DNA of 64,000 nt from Pachyseris speciosa (Eukaryota; Cnidaria; Anthozoa; Scleractinia; Pachyseridae), in assembly GCA_016490735.1 (NCBI GenBank), contig JAEMWC010000449.1, forward strand, positions 286,001 through 350,000, given 5' to 3'. Of the stretch, positions 62,911 to 64,000 are shown piece by piece (positions within the stretch are counted from its first letter, which is position 1; every line of letters begins with the position of its first letter). The notes below the pieces were generated by a model that did not search any database, was not told the DNA's origin, and saw nothing but the letters and a program-made list of their open reading frames with translations. A program made the translations under genes and the position numbers.

Positions 62911-63035
62911 ATCAAAGATTCTAAAGTGTACATCACTGGTTATGGCATAGATACTGAGTACCCAGAAGAAGGACTCCATGGTGTGGAGCAACTGCGTGCT
63001 AATCAGTACGTCACACTTTCGGATGAGGACACTGG
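62911..63035 (+). pseudogene. Exon C, second copy
   Basis: Acceptor TTCATAG, then DSKVYITGYGIDTEYPEEG and LRANQYVTLSDEDT, diverging from copy 1 after GAGGACACT. A weak donor GGTGGA follows. No further exon is recognised downstream. Confidence 0.45.
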
Positions 63036-63049
63036 TGGACGATAACTCA

Positions 63050-64000
63050 GGCACTGCGCAGGGGGAGGGGTTGGAAAGGGGGCTTCCCCCACTTTTCAAC
63101 AGTACAATGTCTCGAGGGTAGGCCTGTCCCGATTGCGCCAGAAAAATCGCCAAAAAATGGCCAAAAAGTGCTCAAATAGTGCTCTATTTTTACAAAAAGT
63201 GTTTGAAATTTAGAAATAGTGCTCGAAAGTTGCTAGCAGTTTGTTTTTTTTTATTATTTCCTAGCGGATATTCATATACATTCCTAGTTTTATCTAACTT
63301 TTAACTCTCGATTTTCTAATACTGAATTAAGCAATAGACCACAAGTTTTTATGGTTTATATGACCATAAAGTATAACAACGTTTGTCGAACAAAATCTCT
63401 TTATCAGTCAAGCATAGTTTCTAAAGCACCCAGCATCACAGAACTGTATGAAATCAACCCCTTACCGTATAGCTACAACTGTATTAAATGCTTTCGTCAG
63501 CAGCTGTACTTAACAGAAAAGAGCGCTAAAAGTTCTGAGAAACACGCGAAGTCACGAACCAATCAAAATCGACTGTTCCCAATGTTAAAGTGCGCATGAA
63601 TCGAAATTTCAAAGCCAGTTTGTTTCTCCAATATGAAAATTGGTGTTTTAAGAAACATTTTGAGGGGAAATAATTTATTAAAAGTAGCAGGAACTTATTA
63701 TCAAACTTTAGCTTCTTCAGTTATACGTCTCTTTTTCTCTTGAATTGAGTCTACCAGATTTCATTTAGTCTTCTTTCTCCTGGCCCGCCTCGATTAGCTT
63801 TCGCTACGTGCGGTTTCAGGTCTCTTATCAATGTATTCTTTGGAAACTGAATATAATGAAGTTGTCTTGTTTTGTCTCGCGGCGAAAGTTGGGCCTTTCT
63901 GACTAAAATTCTGGACAAAAACCTGGGGTCTGCTGAATGGTCGTGACGTCATTCGTGTGTACTCAGTCAAGTGCGTCACTCTGTTTTTGTGATTCCGTGG
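63050..64000. other. No gene seen
   Basis: Starts with a short G/C-rich stretch (GCAGGGGGAGGGGTTGG), then AT-rich DNA. Frames at 63351-63599 (plus) and 63794-63979 (minus) have no recognised domain. Confidence 0.4.

Noticed and set aside
1..64000. tRNA, rRNA or CRISPR features
   Set aside because: No cloverleaf, conserved rRNA block or spaced direct-repeat array was seen; the regular repeats are microsatellites or foldbacks.

Overview
This window looks like nuclear DNA of a cnidarian, most likely an anthozoan such as a coral or sea anemone (inference). The reasons are AT-rich repeat-packed DNA, split exons with GT/AG borders, a single-exon class A GPCR, CR1-like, Tx1/L1-like and Penelope-like retroelements, many foldback MITEs, and a protein-coding DNA element whose gene set matches the Maverick/Polinton group common in that phylum. 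No rRNA, tRNA or CRISPR array was recognised. All coordinates and alignments were made by eye.

The centrepiece is a Maverick/Polinton (polintovirus-like) element at 30678-55138 (24,461 bp). Both ends are visible: ~338-bp terminal inverted repeats (TIRs) and a 6-bp target duplication, AGCCAA. It sits inside the endonuclease domain of a Tx1/L1-like LINE lying on the minus strand. Gene order from left to right: VLTF3-like zinc-ribbon protein (+); a minus-strand block with a membrane protein, two small proteins, two tail-fibre-like adhesin genes and the packaging ATPase; then a plus-strand block with a coiled-coil protein, penton-like minor capsid protein, small basic protein, major capsid protein, pX-like proteins, adenain-like protease, zinc-ribbon/PLA2-like protein, integrase, BRO-N/nuclease, acidic peptide and zinc finger; and finally the protein-primed DNA polymerase (-), which starts inside the right TIR. 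Most genes are preceded by a TCTAA...TATATG signal. The copy is recognisable but dead: genes carry premature stops and frameshifts, and three other elements sit inside it (R1 repeat in the fibre, a RecQ/zinc-finger TIR element in the ATPase, a Penelope-like reverse transcriptase in the integrase).

Left arm (1-30671): an R1 repeat (about 640-2512); a segment (3560-6358) duplicated at 60490-62655 that carries exons of an unidentified host gene; an inverted R1 copy; several foldback MITEs; a 2.4-kb TIR element (11941-14316) with the same RecQ plus zinc-finger layout as the element in the ATPase; LINE relics; a CR1-like LINE with PHD finger, endonuclease and reverse transcriptase (18208-22043); two exons of an unrecognised gene; an OTU fragment; a second CR1-like 3' end; a foldback; and a Tx1-like LINE fragment. 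Right arm (55145-64000): the 5' half of the LINE split by the Maverick, a plus-strand LINE 3' end, a complete rhodopsin-like GPCR gene (58361-59251, minus), and the second copy of the duplicated host segment.

The strongest leads are the precisely delimited Maverick with its shared upstream motif and tail-fibre-like adhesins, and the paired RecQ-helicase and zinc-finger transposons.
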